This document shows positions 1 through 8,353 of a DNA stretch of 64,000 nt, piece after piece. Within the stretch, counting starts at the first letter, position 1, and each line of letters opens with the position of its first letter. Source of the stretch: Lewinellaceae bacterium. Lineage in GTDB: Bacteria; Bacteroidota; Bacteroidia; Chitinophagales; Saprospiraceae. The notes under the pieces are model-generated. The model made no database searches, had not been told where the DNA came from, and saw only the letters and a program-made list of their open reading frames with translations. The position numbers and the translations under genes were made by a program. The stretch spans positions 1 to 64,000 of the forward strand of contig CANJPT010000002.1 of assembly GCA_947476195.1 (NCBI GenBank), written 5' to 3'.

Positions 1-237
1 GGGGTCATTGAAGGGTCATTAATTGTCATTGGGTCATTTGGGGTCATTGAAGGGTCATTGGGTCATTTATCGTCATTGGTCATTTAAGGTCATTGAAGGG
101 TCATTGGGTCATTTGGGGTCATTGAAGGGTCATTGGGTCATTTGGGGTCATTGAAGGGTCATTGGGTCATTTAAGGTCATTAATTGTCATTGGGTCATTT
201 AAGGTCATTAATTGTCATTGGGTCATTTAAGGTCATT
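1..237. repeat. GTCATT short tandem repeat array, left arm
   Basis: About 25 copies of GTCATT spaced by short variable linkers (GGGTCATTGAA, GGGTCATTTGG, AATTGTCATT) fill this stretch, which continues beyond the window start. The same unit appears reversed as AATGAC at 437-770, so the two arrays form a large inverted pair around a non-repetitive core of about 200 bp. The units are too short and irregular for a CRISPR. No coding frame of its own is credible here. Confidence 0.9.
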
Positions 238-436
238 GGGCTGTAATGCTCTATAAACTGAGTACCCAATCCCAGCGTATTCTCCTGATCCACGGTGTCT
301 AGTGATATAATTGCTTATTCAGGTCCTTCGCTGCGCTCAGGCGTACGCGCTGGGATTGTGCACTTCATTAATGCTAAATTGGTTTTAATAATTACATTGA
401 ATGGGCTGCCTACCTTTGTACCTCACCAAGAACAAA
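238..436. other. Unique core between the inverted GTCATT/AATGAC arrays
   Basis: This is about 200 bp of non-repetitive DNA between the two arrays. It holds a Bacteroidota -7-like box near its right end. An ORF of 66 codons starts here and runs into the right array, but its reading is typical of chance and of the repeat itself. I see no gene. Confidence 0.5.
411..418 (+). promoter_or_regulatory. Possible Bacteroidota -7 box (TACCTTTG)
   Basis: TACCTTTG matches the TAnnTTTG consensus. It lies at the core/right-array junction and points toward the PaaG-like gene. No TTTG -33 element stands at the usual distance, so support is partial. If used, the transcript would carry the whole AATGAC array as a 5' leader of roughly 340 nt. 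Confidence 0.35.
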
Positions 437-770
437 CAATGACGATCAACGACCTAATGACCCTAAATGACCCAATGACAATTAATGACAATTAATGACC
501 AATGACGATAAATGACCCAATGACAATTAATGACCAATGACAATTAATGACCCAATGACAATTAATGACCTATGACGATAAATGACCCAATGACAATTAA
601 TGACCAATGACGATAAATGACCCAATGACAATTAATGACCCAATGACAATTAATGACCAATGACGATAAATGACCCAATGACAATTAATGACCAATGACG
701 ATAAATGACCCAATGACAATTAATGACCCAATGACAATTAATGACTAATGACGATTAACGACCCAATGAC
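437..770. repeat. AATGAC short tandem repeat array, right arm
   Basis: About 35 copies of AATGAC, mostly arranged as AATGACCCAATGACAATT or AATGACGATA units, form an array inverted relative to the one at 1-237. Each unit carries an ATG and many carry TAATGA, so the array is a run of overlapping start and stop codons (peptides of the type MTIND-stop). The array ends inside the start of the PaaG-like CDS, whose first residues in the longest reading (MTINDPMT) are repeat-encoded. Confidence 0.9.
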
Positions 771-1542
771 ACACATCCTTTTTTCGGTAGAAAACGCCGT
801 AGCTCGCATCACCCTTAACCGACCCCAAGTCTTCAACTCCATGCACCACGCCATGAGAATGGAAATACTGGAAGCCTTGGATACCTGCGAAAAAGCCCCC
901 CTTATTCGTGCTGTTTACCTTACTGGCAATGGCAGAGCGTTTTGTGCCGGTGAAGACTTGCAGGAAGTGACCGATCCAAACGGCCCTTCGCTAAAAGAGA
1001 TCATTTCCACCGGCTATAACCCCATTGTTATGAAGATCCGGAATTTGGAAAAGCCCGTATTGGCAGCTGTCAATGGAGTGGCAGCCGGGGCCGGGGCAAA
1101 CATTGCACTGGCTTGTGACATTGTAGTAGCCACCGAATCGGCCTCTTTTACACAGGCATTTTCTAAGATCGGCCTCATCCCGGATTCAGGTGGCACCTGG
1201 ACTTTGCCAAGGCTGGTTGGTTTCCAACGCGCTACTGCACTGATGATGCTCTCAGATAAAGTTTCTGCCAGCGAAGCCGCGACGATGGGTATGATCTGGA
1301 AGGTTTTCCCTGACGATACCTTTGCTGCCGACAGTTTAAAAATGGCAGAAACACTGGCCCAAATGCCGACGCGTGGCTTAGCACTTACCAAACAAGCTTT
1401 AAACCAAACCTTCACCAACGACTTCGTTGCCCAAACGGCCGTAGAAGACCAGCTTCAGACCCTAGCCGGCCAAACGGAAGATTACCGCGAAGGAGTAGCC
1501 GCATTTATGGAGAAACGGAAGCCTATGTTTAAAGGCATTTGA
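766..1542 (+). CDS. Enoyl-CoA hydratase/isomerase family protein, PaaG-like
   Basis: This is a crotonase-fold enzyme of 258 residues. GRAFCAGEDL (about 56-65) and NGVAAGAGANIALACD form the CoA-binding/oxyanion-hole segments, and FSKIGLIPDSGGTW carries the Asp typical of PaaG-type ring-1,2-epoxyphenylacetyl-CoA isomerases rather than the Glu of classical hydratases. The family acts on acyl-CoA thioesters in the cytoplasm; a role in phenylacetate or other aromatic degradation is inferred, and no other paa gene is present here. The start at 766 (MTHILFSVE) fits family length; the ORF track start at 748 adds six repeat-encoded residues. Unusually, the start codon lies within the AATGAC array. Confidence 0.85.
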   Translation: MTHILFSVENAVARITLNRPQVFNSMHHAMRMEILEALDTCEKAPLIRAVYLTGNGRAFCAGEDLQEVTDPNGPSLKEIISTGYNPIVMKIRNLEKPVLAAVNGVAAGAGANIALACDIVVATESASFTQAFSKIGLIPDSGGTWTLPRLVGFQRATALMMLSDKVSASEAATMGMIWKVFPDDTFAADSLKMAETLAQMPTRGLALTKQALNQTFTNDFVAQTAVEDQLQTLAGQTEDYREGVAAFMEKRKPMFKGI

Positions 1543-1561
1543 CCATTTAGACAGTCTCTGT

Positions 1562-2389
1562 ATGTCCATCTTCAAAAAACTCAGCATTATCCCGCCCGAC
1601 TACGCCCGCAGCAAAGGCGACGCCCGAAAGTTCTGGACAACCCTGTTTGTTGTCTTCCTTATGTTGCTAATCCTTAGTCCCGAACTTCGCTATCGACTTC
1701 GTTCGCTAATTGAGTATCCACTGCACTATAAGGAGTACAAGCAATTTGGAATTCGCATCCCCGGAGGCTACAAAACCCATGGTATAGATGTGAGCAAATG
1801 GCAAAGTCGTGTAGACTGGAACCGGGTCAAAAAAATGAAAGTTGGTGATGTAAAGGTCTCTTTTGCCTTTATAAAGGCTACGGAAGGAACCTGGATGAAA
1901 GACCCTGAATTTGAACGGAATTGGAAAGGTGCTCGTGAAGTGGGCATTGTACGGGGAGCCTATCATTTTTTTCTGCCCAATGTGAGTGTAAAAGATCAGG
2001 TGTTACAGTTCTGCAAGGCGGTCAAGTTAAGGTCAGGTGATTTACCGCCGGTGGTAGATATTGAAGAAACGCGCGGCATGGGCACATCCCAGATTCAAAA
2101 ATACACCAAAGAATTCCTGGAGCTACTTGAAAAGCAATATCAGATACGTCCCATCTTGTATACCAACCGCGATTTTTACAAGAATTACTTTGCCGATAAT
2201 GACGCATTTAAAGGATATCGCTTCTGGATCGCGCACTACCACGTTGCCGATTTTGATATGCCTGGTGAAGAAGCATGGCATTTCTGGCAGCACAGTGACC
2301 GGGGCAATGTGAACGGGATCAATGAATTGGTAGATTTCAATGTATTCAATGGCGACAGCGCGGCACTTCGGAAATTGTGCCTGCCCTGA
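1562..2389 (+). CDS. Glycoside hydrolase family 25 muramidase, membrane-anchored
   Basis: This 275-residue protein has a short cytoplasmic N-terminus, one membrane segment (about 25-42) and a GH25 lysozyme domain. Visible family motifs are GIDVSKWQ near residue 75 with the catalytic-site Asp, FIKATEG near 103, GAYHFF near 133 and VVDIEE near 164-169, with the DxE pair expected for the catalytic acid. GH25 enzymes cleave the beta-1,4 bond between MurNAc and GlcNAc in peptidoglycan. The N-terminal anchor suggests periplasmic wall remodelling rather than a secreted lysin (inference). It begins 19 bp after the PaaG-like gene, possibly co-transcribed. Confidence 0.88.
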   Translation: MSIFKKLSIIPPDYARSKGDARKFWTTLFVVFLMLLILSPELRYRLRSLIEYPLHYKEYKQFGIRIPGGYKTHGIDVSKWQSRVDWNRVKKMKVGDVKVSFAFIKATEGTWMKDPEFERNWKGAREVGIVRGAYHFFLPNVSVKDQVLQFCKAVKLRSGDLPPVVDIEETRGMGTSQIQKYTKEFLELLEKQYQIRPILYTNRDFYKNYFADNDAFKGYRFWIAHYHVADFDMPGEEAWHFWQHSDRGNVNGINELVDFNVFNGDSAALRKLCLP

Positions 2390-2493
2390 TCAAACTTGTC
2401 ATTTCTGCCTGCACAACGACGGATGCATCCTTGGTCGCTAAACGCGCAGGCATTGGAAGGCCAATATTTTAAAATTGTCCTGCGTTAAACCCT

Positions 2494-2501
2494 TATCTTT
2501 G
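2494..2501 (+). promoter_or_regulatory. Bacteroidota -7 box (TATCTTTG) upstream of the ABC-F gene
   Basis: TATCTTTG matches TAnnTTTG and ends 30 bp before the chosen ABC-F start at 2532. A TTG lies at 2475-2477, somewhat close for a -33 element. The box lies inside the longer ORF-track reading of the gene, which is one reason to prefer the downstream start. Confidence 0.55.
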
Positions 2502-2531
2502 CGTCCTTTTTCAAGAAAAACATATTTAAGG

Positions 2532-4169
2532 ATGCTATCAGTAAACAACATTTCAGTTCAATTTGGGAAACGAATCCTCTTTGACGACGTCAATCTGAAA
2601 TTTGTAAAAGGCAATTGTTATGGGGTCATTGGTGCGAATGGAGCTGGAAAATCAACTTTTTTAAAAGTTTTGTCCGGCGAAATAGAAAGCACCAGGGGTA
2701 ATCTGGAAATTACGCCCGGCGAACGCATGGCCGTCCTCAGCCAAAACCACTTTGCATTTGATGAATATCCGGTGCTCGACACCGTGATCATGGGGCACAA
2801 GCATCTCTATGATATCATGAAGGAGAAAAATGCCATTTATGACAATCCGAATGCGACGGAAGCTGATTCGATGCGGGCGGCAGAACTCGAAGGGGATTTT
2901 GGCGAAATGAATGGTTGGATGGCGGAAAGCGATGCCGCTGAATTACTCAGCAACCTGGGCGTGCACGAATCCCTGCACTATAAATTGGTGAAAGACCTGA
3001 ACGGCTCTGAGCGTGTCAAGGTATTGCTTGCGCAGGCATTATTCGGCGCACCCGATATTTTGCTGATGGACGAACCGACCAACGACCTGGATGCGGAAAC
3101 CTCCGACTGGCTCTGTGATTTTCTGGCTGATTACCAGAATATCGTCATCGTGGTATCGCACGACCGCCACTTTCTGGACATGGTGTGTACCAATGTTGTA
3201 GATGTTGACTTTGGCAAGATTCGGATGTTCACCGGCAACTATACGTTCTGGTACGAGGCCAGCCAATTGATGTCTCGCCAAATGGCGGATAAAAACAAGA
3301 AGGTCGAGACCAAGCGCCAGGAAATGATGGACTTTATCGCCCGCTTTTCTGCCAATGCTTCCAAATCAAAGCAAGCCACCAGCCGTAAGAAGGCCTTGGA
3401 CAAGTTGAATCTGGAAGAGTTACAGGTGTCGAGTCGTAGGTATCCCTATATTTCATTCAAACCAGAGCGGGAGCCTGGCGATGTCATTCTGAATATTGAG
3501 AACCTCTCGAAAAAGAATGCTATGGGCGAATACCTGTTTAAAAACCTGTATTTGCGTTTCAATAAAGGCGAAAAAATAGCTGTGTTAAGTCGGAATGCCT
3601 CCGCAGTAACGGCCTTTTTTAACATTCTTGCAGGTGAAGACAAGGACTTTGAAGGTGCCTTTCAGTACGGCCAAACAATTCTGCCCCAATATCTACCCAA
3701 CGATAACAGCAAATTCTTCTCTGGTGATCAGGATATGAACCTGATCGATTGGTTGCGTCAGTTTTCCAAAGATAAAGACGAGTCATTTATTCGTGGATTT
3801 CTCGGGCGTATGTTGTTTGGTGGAGAAGAAGTATTCAAACGTTCAGGTGTGTTATCCGGAGGCGAAAAAGTGCGTTGCATGATGTCTAAGATCATGCTTT
3901 CCAATCCCAATTTTTTGATCCTGGATGAGCCAACAAACCACCTTGATTTGGAGTCGATTACAGCTTTGAACAATGGTATGCAGGAGTTCATCGGTAACAT
4001 GATCTTTACTTCGCATGATTATCAGATTCTGGACTCCGTGGCTAATCGTATCATCGAGATCACCCCGAACGGACTCATTGATCAGTACATGAGCTACCAT
4101 GATTTCGTGCACAGCGAAAAAGTGCTCAGCCTGAAAGCTGAACTGTATGGCGATCCGGTTGGAGCTTAG
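2532..4169 (+). CDS. ABC-F family ATP-binding cassette protein, YbiT-like
   Basis: This 545-residue soluble protein has two ATP-binding cassettes and no membrane segment, typical of ribosome-associated ABC-F factors. NBD1 has an intact Walker A (GANGAGKST) and Walker B/D-loop (LLMDEPTNDLD), but its signature reads LNGSE rather than LSGGE. NBD2 has an intact signature (LSGGEKVR) and Walker B (LILDEPTNHLD), but its Walker A is degenerate (LSRNASAVTAF, lacking GKS/T). One composite ATP site is therefore complete and the other lacks both key motifs. MLSVNNISVQF at 2532 is the natural start; the 19 codons upstream overlap the promoter. ABC-F proteins act on the ribosomal E site; the exact role here is unknown. 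Confidence 0.9.
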   Translation: MLSVNNISVQFGKRILFDDVNLKFVKGNCYGVIGANGAGKSTFLKVLSGEIESTRGNLEITPGERMAVLSQNHFAFDEYPVLDTVIMGHKHLYDIMKEKNAIYDNPNATEADSMRAAELEGDFGEMNGWMAESDAAELLSNLGVHESLHYKLVKDLNGSERVKVLLAQALFGAPDILLMDEPTNDLDAETSDWLCDFLADYQNIVIVVSHDRHFLDMVCTNVVDVDFGKIRMFTGNYTFWYEASQLMSRQMADKNKKVETKRQEMMDFIARFSANASKSKQATSRKKALDKLNLEELQVSSRRYPYISFKPEREPGDVILNIENLSKKNAMGEYLFKNLYLRFNKGEKIAVLSRNASAVTAFFNILAGEDKDFEGAFQYGQTILPQYLPNDNSKFFSGDQDMNLIDWLRQFSKDKDESFIRGFLGRMLFGGEEVFKRSGVLSGGEKVRCMMSKIMLSNPNFLILDEPTNHLDLESITALNNGMQEFIGNMIFTSHDYQILDSVANRIIEITPNGLIDQYMSYHDFVHSEKVLSLKAELYGDPVGA

Positions 4170-4242
4170 GTAGTGTATGTCCGGATTATTGCAAGTGCCG
4201 TTAATCCTAAGTTAAGTATGCGCGGCCTTTTTGAATACAGCC

Positions 4243-4250
4243 TACTTTTG
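4243..4250 (+). promoter_or_regulatory. Bacteroidota -7 box (TACTTTTG) upstream of the TlpA-like gene
   Basis: TACTTTTG fits TAnnTTTG and lies 53 bp before the chosen ATG at 4304. No clear TTTG is seen at the -33 distance. It supports a separate promoter for the thioredoxin gene after the ABC-F gene. Confidence 0.5.
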
Positions 4251-4303
4251 CGTTGGTATATGTAACGTACCATCACTTAATTCTTTTCGACAACCTATTA
4301 ACA

Positions 4304-4792
4304 ATGAGAAAAACACTCCTCGTGCTGGCAGCTCTTTTCGTGACTATTGCTGCGTTCGCCCAAAAGACACTTCCCTTTGCCAATTTAAAAACCCTTGAAG
4401 GCCAAACAATTAACGTGCAAGAACTGGCTAAAACCGGTAAAATTACGGTTATCAGCTTTTGGGCCACGTGGTGTTCACCTTGTAAAAAGGAACTGGATGC
4501 TATTGCAGACTACTACGAAGAATGGCAGAAAAAATACGGCATTGAACTCGTCGCCATCAGCGTGGATGATACCCGCTCAGCGGCTAAAGTTCCTGGAGTA
4601 GTAGCAGAAAAAGGCTGGAAATATCGAATCCTGCTTGACCCGGCCAAAGAACTTCAAACAGCTGCCAATATTCAGGCTGTACCACACACCTATGTACTCG
4701 ATCAAAAAGGCAATATCGTTTTTGAGCACAATGGGTACACTCCAGGTGATGAGCTGGAATTAGAAGAGCTTTTTAAGCAATTGACGAAATAG
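4304..4792 (+). CDS. TlpA-like exported thioredoxin-fold protein
   Basis: This 162-residue protein has a cleavable signal peptide (MRKTLLVLAALFVTIAAFAQ). It carries a thioredoxin-like redoxin domain with WCSPC as the CxxC active site near residue 65, followed by the cis-Pro region (AVPHTYVLD). It probably reduces or exchanges disulfides in the periplasm, as TlpA/ResA proteins do; the partner is unknown. The start at 4304 is chosen because it gives a clean signal peptide and lies downstream of a good -7 box; the ORF track's 4253 start overlaps that promoter. It is convergent with kynU. Confidence 0.85.
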   Translation: MRKTLLVLAALFVTIAAFAQKTLPFANLKTLEGQTINVQELAKTGKITVISFWATWCSPCKKELDAIADYYEEWQKKYGIELVAISVDDTRSAAKVPGVVAEKGWKYRILLDPAKELQTAANIQAVPHTYVLDQKGNIVFEHNGYTPGDELELEELFKQLTK

Positions 4793-4834
4793 AACCGACT
4801 TGCGTCTGGATCCTGATTTTTTTCGAAAAGGGAT

Positions 4835-4940
4835 AATTAAACAGAAAAACAGGAGAATTAAACCTGGAAAAACATGCATAATGTGTGTTTCTTCCATGGA
4901 GATTTTCCTGTTTCAAACGCTCCTGTTTTTCTGCTTAATT
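4835..4940. terminator. Long inverted repeat between convergent genes
   Basis: AATTAAACAGAAAAACAGGAG at 4835-4855 pairs with CTCCTGTTTTTCTGCTTAATT at 4920-4940 (20 of 21 positions), with a spacer of about 64 nt. It sits between the convergent TlpA-like gene and kynU. It may end transcription from both sides, but the loop is long for an intrinsic terminator and there is no clean T run, so this is tentative. Confidence 0.4.
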
Positions 4941-4975
4941 CCTCCAATTCAGAAAAATTCACCGTAACACTGTTT

Positions 4976-6316
4976 TCACCCTTTGTATGCTTTGATCTTT
5001 TCTCCAAGCATAAACACATCCTCAAAGGAATTATAAAGTGGCACAGGAGCAAAGCGAATCACATTCGGCTCGCGCCAATCTGCGATTATGCCGTTTTCTG
5101 CAAGAAAATCAAATATCGCTTTACCCCTATCATCAGTGAGCAACGACATTTGACAGCCACGTTGGGTTGGAGCACTCGGCGTAATGACCTTGAACAAATT
5201 GCGCCCGCCATCCGCTTCCGTTAATACTTGTTCCATAAAAGCTGTGAGCCGCAGACTTTTTGCCCGCAGGTTTTCTATTCCCGCGGCATCAAAAATATCG
5301 AGACTGGCTTTATGTGCTGCAAATGAGAATATTTGTGCATTGCTAAGTTGCCAGCCTTCAGCACCGTACATAGGGTGAAATCCTTTTTTCATCTTGAAAC
5401 GCTCCGCCTCATCATGCCCCCACCAGCCCGCAAAACGTGGCAAGTCTGGCGCATTTGCATGGCGCTCATGTATAAATGCACCGGAAGGACCACCAGGACC
5501 TGAGTTGAGATATTTATAGCTGCACCATACCGCAAAATCAGGGCCCCAGTCATGGAGCTTCATGGGTAGATTTCCTGCAGCGTGGGCCAAATCAAAGCCC
5601 ACCTTAGCACCCACGTGATGGCCGGCTTTAGTAATACTTTCTAAATCATAGAATTGTCCGGTGTAATAATTCACCCCACTAAACATGACAAGTGCTACAC
5701 TTTCGCCTTGATCTTCAATTACTTGTAAGATATCTTCAGTGCGCAAGACTTCTTCCCCGTCACGGGGTGTCACTTCTACGATAGCTGTTTCCGGATCAAG
5801 CCCATGCCAACGAGCCTGGCTTTCCATCGCGTATTGATCGCTGGGAAAAGCCCCTGCCTCCATCACGATCTTGTACCGTGTGGAGGTAGGCCGGTAGAAG
5901 GAGGCCATCATCAGGTGCAAATTCACGGTCAAAGTATTCATGACCACTACCTCGTGTGGTAATGCGCCTACCAGGCGGGCAGTTTGCTGCGTAAGGAATT
6001 TATGGTAATGCATCCAGGGATATTCACCCCTAAAATGTCCTTCTACCCCATGTTCAGCCCATTGATCGAGCTCATTCAGGAGGGCCTGACGTATGGCTTT
6101 GGGTTGAAGTCCTAAGGAGTTTCCACAGAAATAGCGGATGTCGTTCCTGCCGGGCGATCCCATACTGATAGTCTCACCTAAAGTGAGACTATCAGTATGG
6201 GAAGGAAAGATAAACTGTTTGCGAAAGTGCCGAAGCGGGTCTTGTGCATCGAGCGAGCGGGCAGCGGCGAGGGTATTTTCGTAACGCATATTGTTCAGGC
6301 TAAAATTTGAATCCAC
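4976..6316 (-). CDS. kynU: Kynureninase
   Basis: This 446-residue PLP enzyme cleaves L-kynurenine to anthranilate and alanine (or 3-hydroxykynurenine to 3-hydroxyanthranilate) in tryptophan catabolism or de novo NAD synthesis. Family signatures include YFCGNSLGLQPK, GFDLAHAAGN with the PLP-contacting Asp, and WCSYKYLNSGPGG with the Schiff-base Lys. No other kynurenine-pathway gene lies in the window. Residues about 39-53 are encoded by a perfect 19-bp-arm palindrome, apparently an in-frame insertion between the DPLRHFR region and YFCGNS (separate feature). The alternative start MRYENTL (residue 10) is equally plausible. Confidence 0.93.
   Translation of the reverse strand: MDSNFSLNNMRYENTLAAARSLDAQDPLRHFRKQFIFPSHTDSLTLGETISMGSPGRNDIRYFCGNSLGLQPKAIRQALLNELDQWAEHGVEGHFRGEYPWMHYHKFLTQQTARLVGALPHEVVVMNTLTVNLHLMMASFYRPTSTRYKIVMEAGAFPSDQYAMESQARWHGLDPETAIVEVTPRDGEEVLRTEDILQVIEDQGESVALVMFSGVNYYTGQFYDLESITKAGHHVGAKVGFDLAHAAGNLPMKLHDWGPDFAVWCSYKYLNSGPGGPSGAFIHERHANAPDLPRFAGWWGHDEAERFKMKKGFHPMYGAEGWQLSNAQIFSFAAHKASLDIFDAAGIENLRAKSLRLTAFMEQVLTEADGGRNLFKVITPSAPTQRGCQMSLLTDDRGKAIFDFLAENGIIADWREPNVIRFAPVPLYNSFEDVFMLGEKIKAYKG
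6159..6201. repeat. Perfect palindrome inside kynU coding sequence
   Basis: CCCATACTGATAGTCTCAC (6159-6177) and its exact reverse complement (6183-6201) are separated by 5 nt. The 43-nt palindrome is wholly coding and in frame, specifying residues about 39-53 of KynU. In remembered homologs this place usually has a short loop, so the palindrome looks like a small in-frame insertion. Confidence 0.85.
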
Positions 6317-6353
6317 AAAGGTGGCGATTCTACCAATATTAAGCCTCGACGAG

Positions 6354-6444
6354 CATACTACTGGACATTTTTGTTTTGTCCCCAGACCTATAAGGTTTTT
6401 GAAAACCTTATAGGTCTAGATTTTAGAAAATGTCTAGTAGTCTG
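6354..6444 (+). mobile_element. 91-bp palindromic MITE-like element, copy 1
   Basis: The element begins CATACTACTGGACAT and ends ATGTCTAGTAGTCTG. Its centre is a perfect hairpin AGACCTATAAGGTTTT-TG-AAAACCTTATAGGTCT. It is bounded by perfect 9-bp direct repeats CTCGACGAG at 6345-6353 and 6445-6453, the mark of a target-site duplication. It carries no ORF. It lies between the start of kynU and the end of nhaD. Orientation is set by the TTTTGTTTTG segment at the left, shared with copy 3 and opposite to copies 2, 4 and 5. Confidence 0.9.
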
Positions 6445-6490
6445 CTCGACGAGGCCTTAGACTTCTATCCTGTGGGGGATGATTCCTATT

Positions 6491-7768
6491 TCAACCAAAC
6501 AGAGCGTATTGCATCACATATACAGCCACTCCGGCAAGATAACCAACGGCAGCCAAAAAAGAGATCCGCTTCAGATACCAGAAGAAATCAATGTTCTCCA
6601 TGCCCATAGCGGCTACACCAGCTGCTGAGCCAATGATCAGTGTACTTCCGCCTGTTCCTGCGCAATAGGCGATTAGTTCCCAGAAAAAGCTGTCGGGCGG
6701 GTAGGTGCAAAGATTATACATTCCCTGAGAAGCTGCCACCAGGGGCACGTTGTCTACTACCGCTGAAAGAAACCCGATAAGCACCCCGATCGCAGTTACG
6801 TTGCCAATCGAATGATCTAACCATTCCGCTAAATGATGCAGTGTGCCCACGCTTTCCAGCGCTGTAATCGCGATGAGAATACCCAAAAAAAACAAAATGC
6901 TGGGAGTGTCAATCTTACGTAAAGCGTGATTCACCGAGCGCAGGCCCTTTTCATCCTCGTCTTTTTTGCTATGGATGAATTCCGTGAGCGCCCACATCAC
7001 GCCAAGACCAAAAAGCATACCCATATAAGGAGGAAGGTGCGTGATGGTTTTAAATACCGGAACAAAGAGCAGCGAGCCGATCCCTATTACAAATACTGTA
7101 TTGCGCTCAAAAGGGGTAGAATTTATCAACCCAGATTCATCTTTTTCAGGTGTTTGAACCGTTCCTTTCATTTTTCGGGAAAGTATTATTAGCGGCACCA
7201 GCAGACAAACCAGACTTGGCAGGAAGAGTATTTTCATGATCTTCAGGGCCGTGATCTGACCACCGATCCAAAGCATCGTAGTGGTGACGTCACCAATGGG
7301 GGACCAGGCTCCACCGGCATTGGCAGCGATAACAACCAGCCCCACCAGCAAAAGACGATCCTCACGGTCTGCTACAATTTTTCGCAACAAACTGACCATT
7401 ACTATGGTAGTCGTGAGGTTATCCAGAATAGCTGATAAGAAAAAAGTAATGAACCCTGTGAGCCACAATAGTCGCTGTTTGTTGGTCGTACTGATCCGCT
7501 GTGTCACGAGATCAAAGCCATCATGGGCATCAATCAACTCTACGATGACCATTGCCCCGAGCAGGAAAAATAGAATACCCGAAATCGTTGAAAGGTGCTC
7601 TCCCAACTGATTTGAGACCAGATCTTTATCTGTTTCAGAGACTATATAAACGGTCCAGCAAAGTACTCCGGTAATAAGTGCTGTTGCGGCTTTATTGATC
7701 TTTATACCGTGCTCAAAAGCGATCGCTACATATCCCAGCACAAAAATCATCACCATTAAAAATTCCAT
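6491..7768 (-). CDS. nhaD: NhaD-type Na+/H+ antiporter
   Basis: This 425-residue inner-membrane protein has about 11-13 hydrophobic helices and strong overall resemblance to NhaD/ion-transporter superfamily members (FFLLGAMVIVELIDAH near residue 70, ILDNLTTTIVMVSLL near 115, NAGGAWSPIGDVTTTMLW near 150, and the second-half repeat AVVDNVPLVAASQGMY with GTGGSTLIIGSAAGVAAM). The two DN motifs lie in the paired inverted repeats. Family members exchange Na+ or Li+ for H+ at alkaline pH; that role is inferred. It stands alone between two MITE copies. Confidence 0.87.
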   Translation of the reverse strand: MEFLMVMIFVLGYVAIAFEHGIKINKAATALITGVLCWTVYIVSETDKDLVSNQLGEHLSTISGILFFLLGAMVIVELIDAHDGFDLVTQRISTTNKQRLLWLTGFITFFLSAILDNLTTTIVMVSLLRKIVADREDRLLLVGLVVIAANAGGAWSPIGDVTTTMLWIGGQITALKIMKILFLPSLVCLLVPLIILSRKMKGTVQTPEKDESGLINSTPFERNTVFVIGIGSLLFVPVFKTITHLPPYMGMLFGLGVMWALTEFIHSKKDEDEKGLRSVNHALRKIDTPSILFFLGILIAITALESVGTLHHLAEWLDHSIGNVTAIGVLIGFLSAVVDNVPLVAASQGMYNLCTYPPDSFFWELIAYCAGTGGSTLIIGSAAGVAAMGMENIDFFWYLKRISFLAAVGYLAGVAVYVMQYALFG

Positions 7769-8353
7769 AAAGCAGATAAATTTATAGACCAGATAACTTA
7801 GTGCTTGTTGTTTTCACCGTCATAAAACCTATTATTAAACTGTATGCTGTTTTGCCCAGACCATATTACTGAAGCAGAAAATACAAAAGTACTCCAATTG
7901 GTAATCCAACATGGATGGCCAAACTTCACCAGTCGAGTATCGTGCACAAAGTACTAACATCGATTGTCCCAAGGCACACTACTGGACATTTTCTAAAATC
8001 GAGACCTATAAGTTTTTTGGAAACCTTTTAGGTCTGGGGGCAAAACAAAAATGTCCAGTAGTATGGTCCCAAGCTCCTGGGTTTGATAAAAACAGGGGCA
8101 GAAAAGCCCGGCTTGTATCCCGACCAAAGCAAAAGCCTAAGGTCTACGGAATGGGGGACCTTCATCTGATTTTGAAACACATGCATGCGGATATTCGCAA
8201 GCTTACGATTCTTTGGCGCAAGCAGGTGCTCCTCTTTTCTGACATTGTTGCGAAATGTTTCTGCAAAAGTAAAAATCGCGGCATTTTTGCGCGACACATC
8301 AACCGATAAGCCAATCAGCCTACTCAATCACTCGCTAACTTATCACCAACCAC
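7769..8353. other. Intergenic region with MITE copy 2
   Basis: This 585-bp stretch between the divergent nhaD (-) and the sugar isomerase (+) contains the MITE copy at 7975-8065. The ORF-track entries here overlap the mobile element or lack codon logic and are not believed. A TACTTTTG box is present on the minus strand around 8263-8270 without an obvious gene behind it. No RNA gene recognised. Confidence 0.6.
7975..8065 (-). mobile_element. 91-bp palindromic MITE-like element, copy 2
   Basis: The ends are CACACTACTGGACAT and ATGTCCAGTAGTATG. It lies in the orientation opposite to copy 1 (TTCTAAAATCGAGACC at left, GGGGGCAAAACAAAAATG at right). The flanks GTCCCAAGG (7966-7974) and GTCCCAAGC (8066-8074) agree at 8 of 9 positions, consistent with a slightly decayed 9-bp target-site duplication. 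The inner hairpin has point differences from copy 1. No ORF. Confidence 0.88.

Noticed and set aside
295-495. 66-codon ORF in the repeat core
   Set aside because: Half of it is translation of the AATGAC array and the rest has no family features.
1-770. CRISPR array
   Set aside because: The repeat unit is 6-8 bp with short irregular linkers; there are no 24-37-bp repeats with unique spacers and no cas genes.
4874-5224. 116-codon plus-strand ORF
   Set aside because: It runs across the inverted repeat and into kynU antisense; chance.
7911-8327. ORFs of 132 (+) and 99 (-) codons
   Set aside because: Both run through MITE copy 2 and read its palindrome; no homology features.
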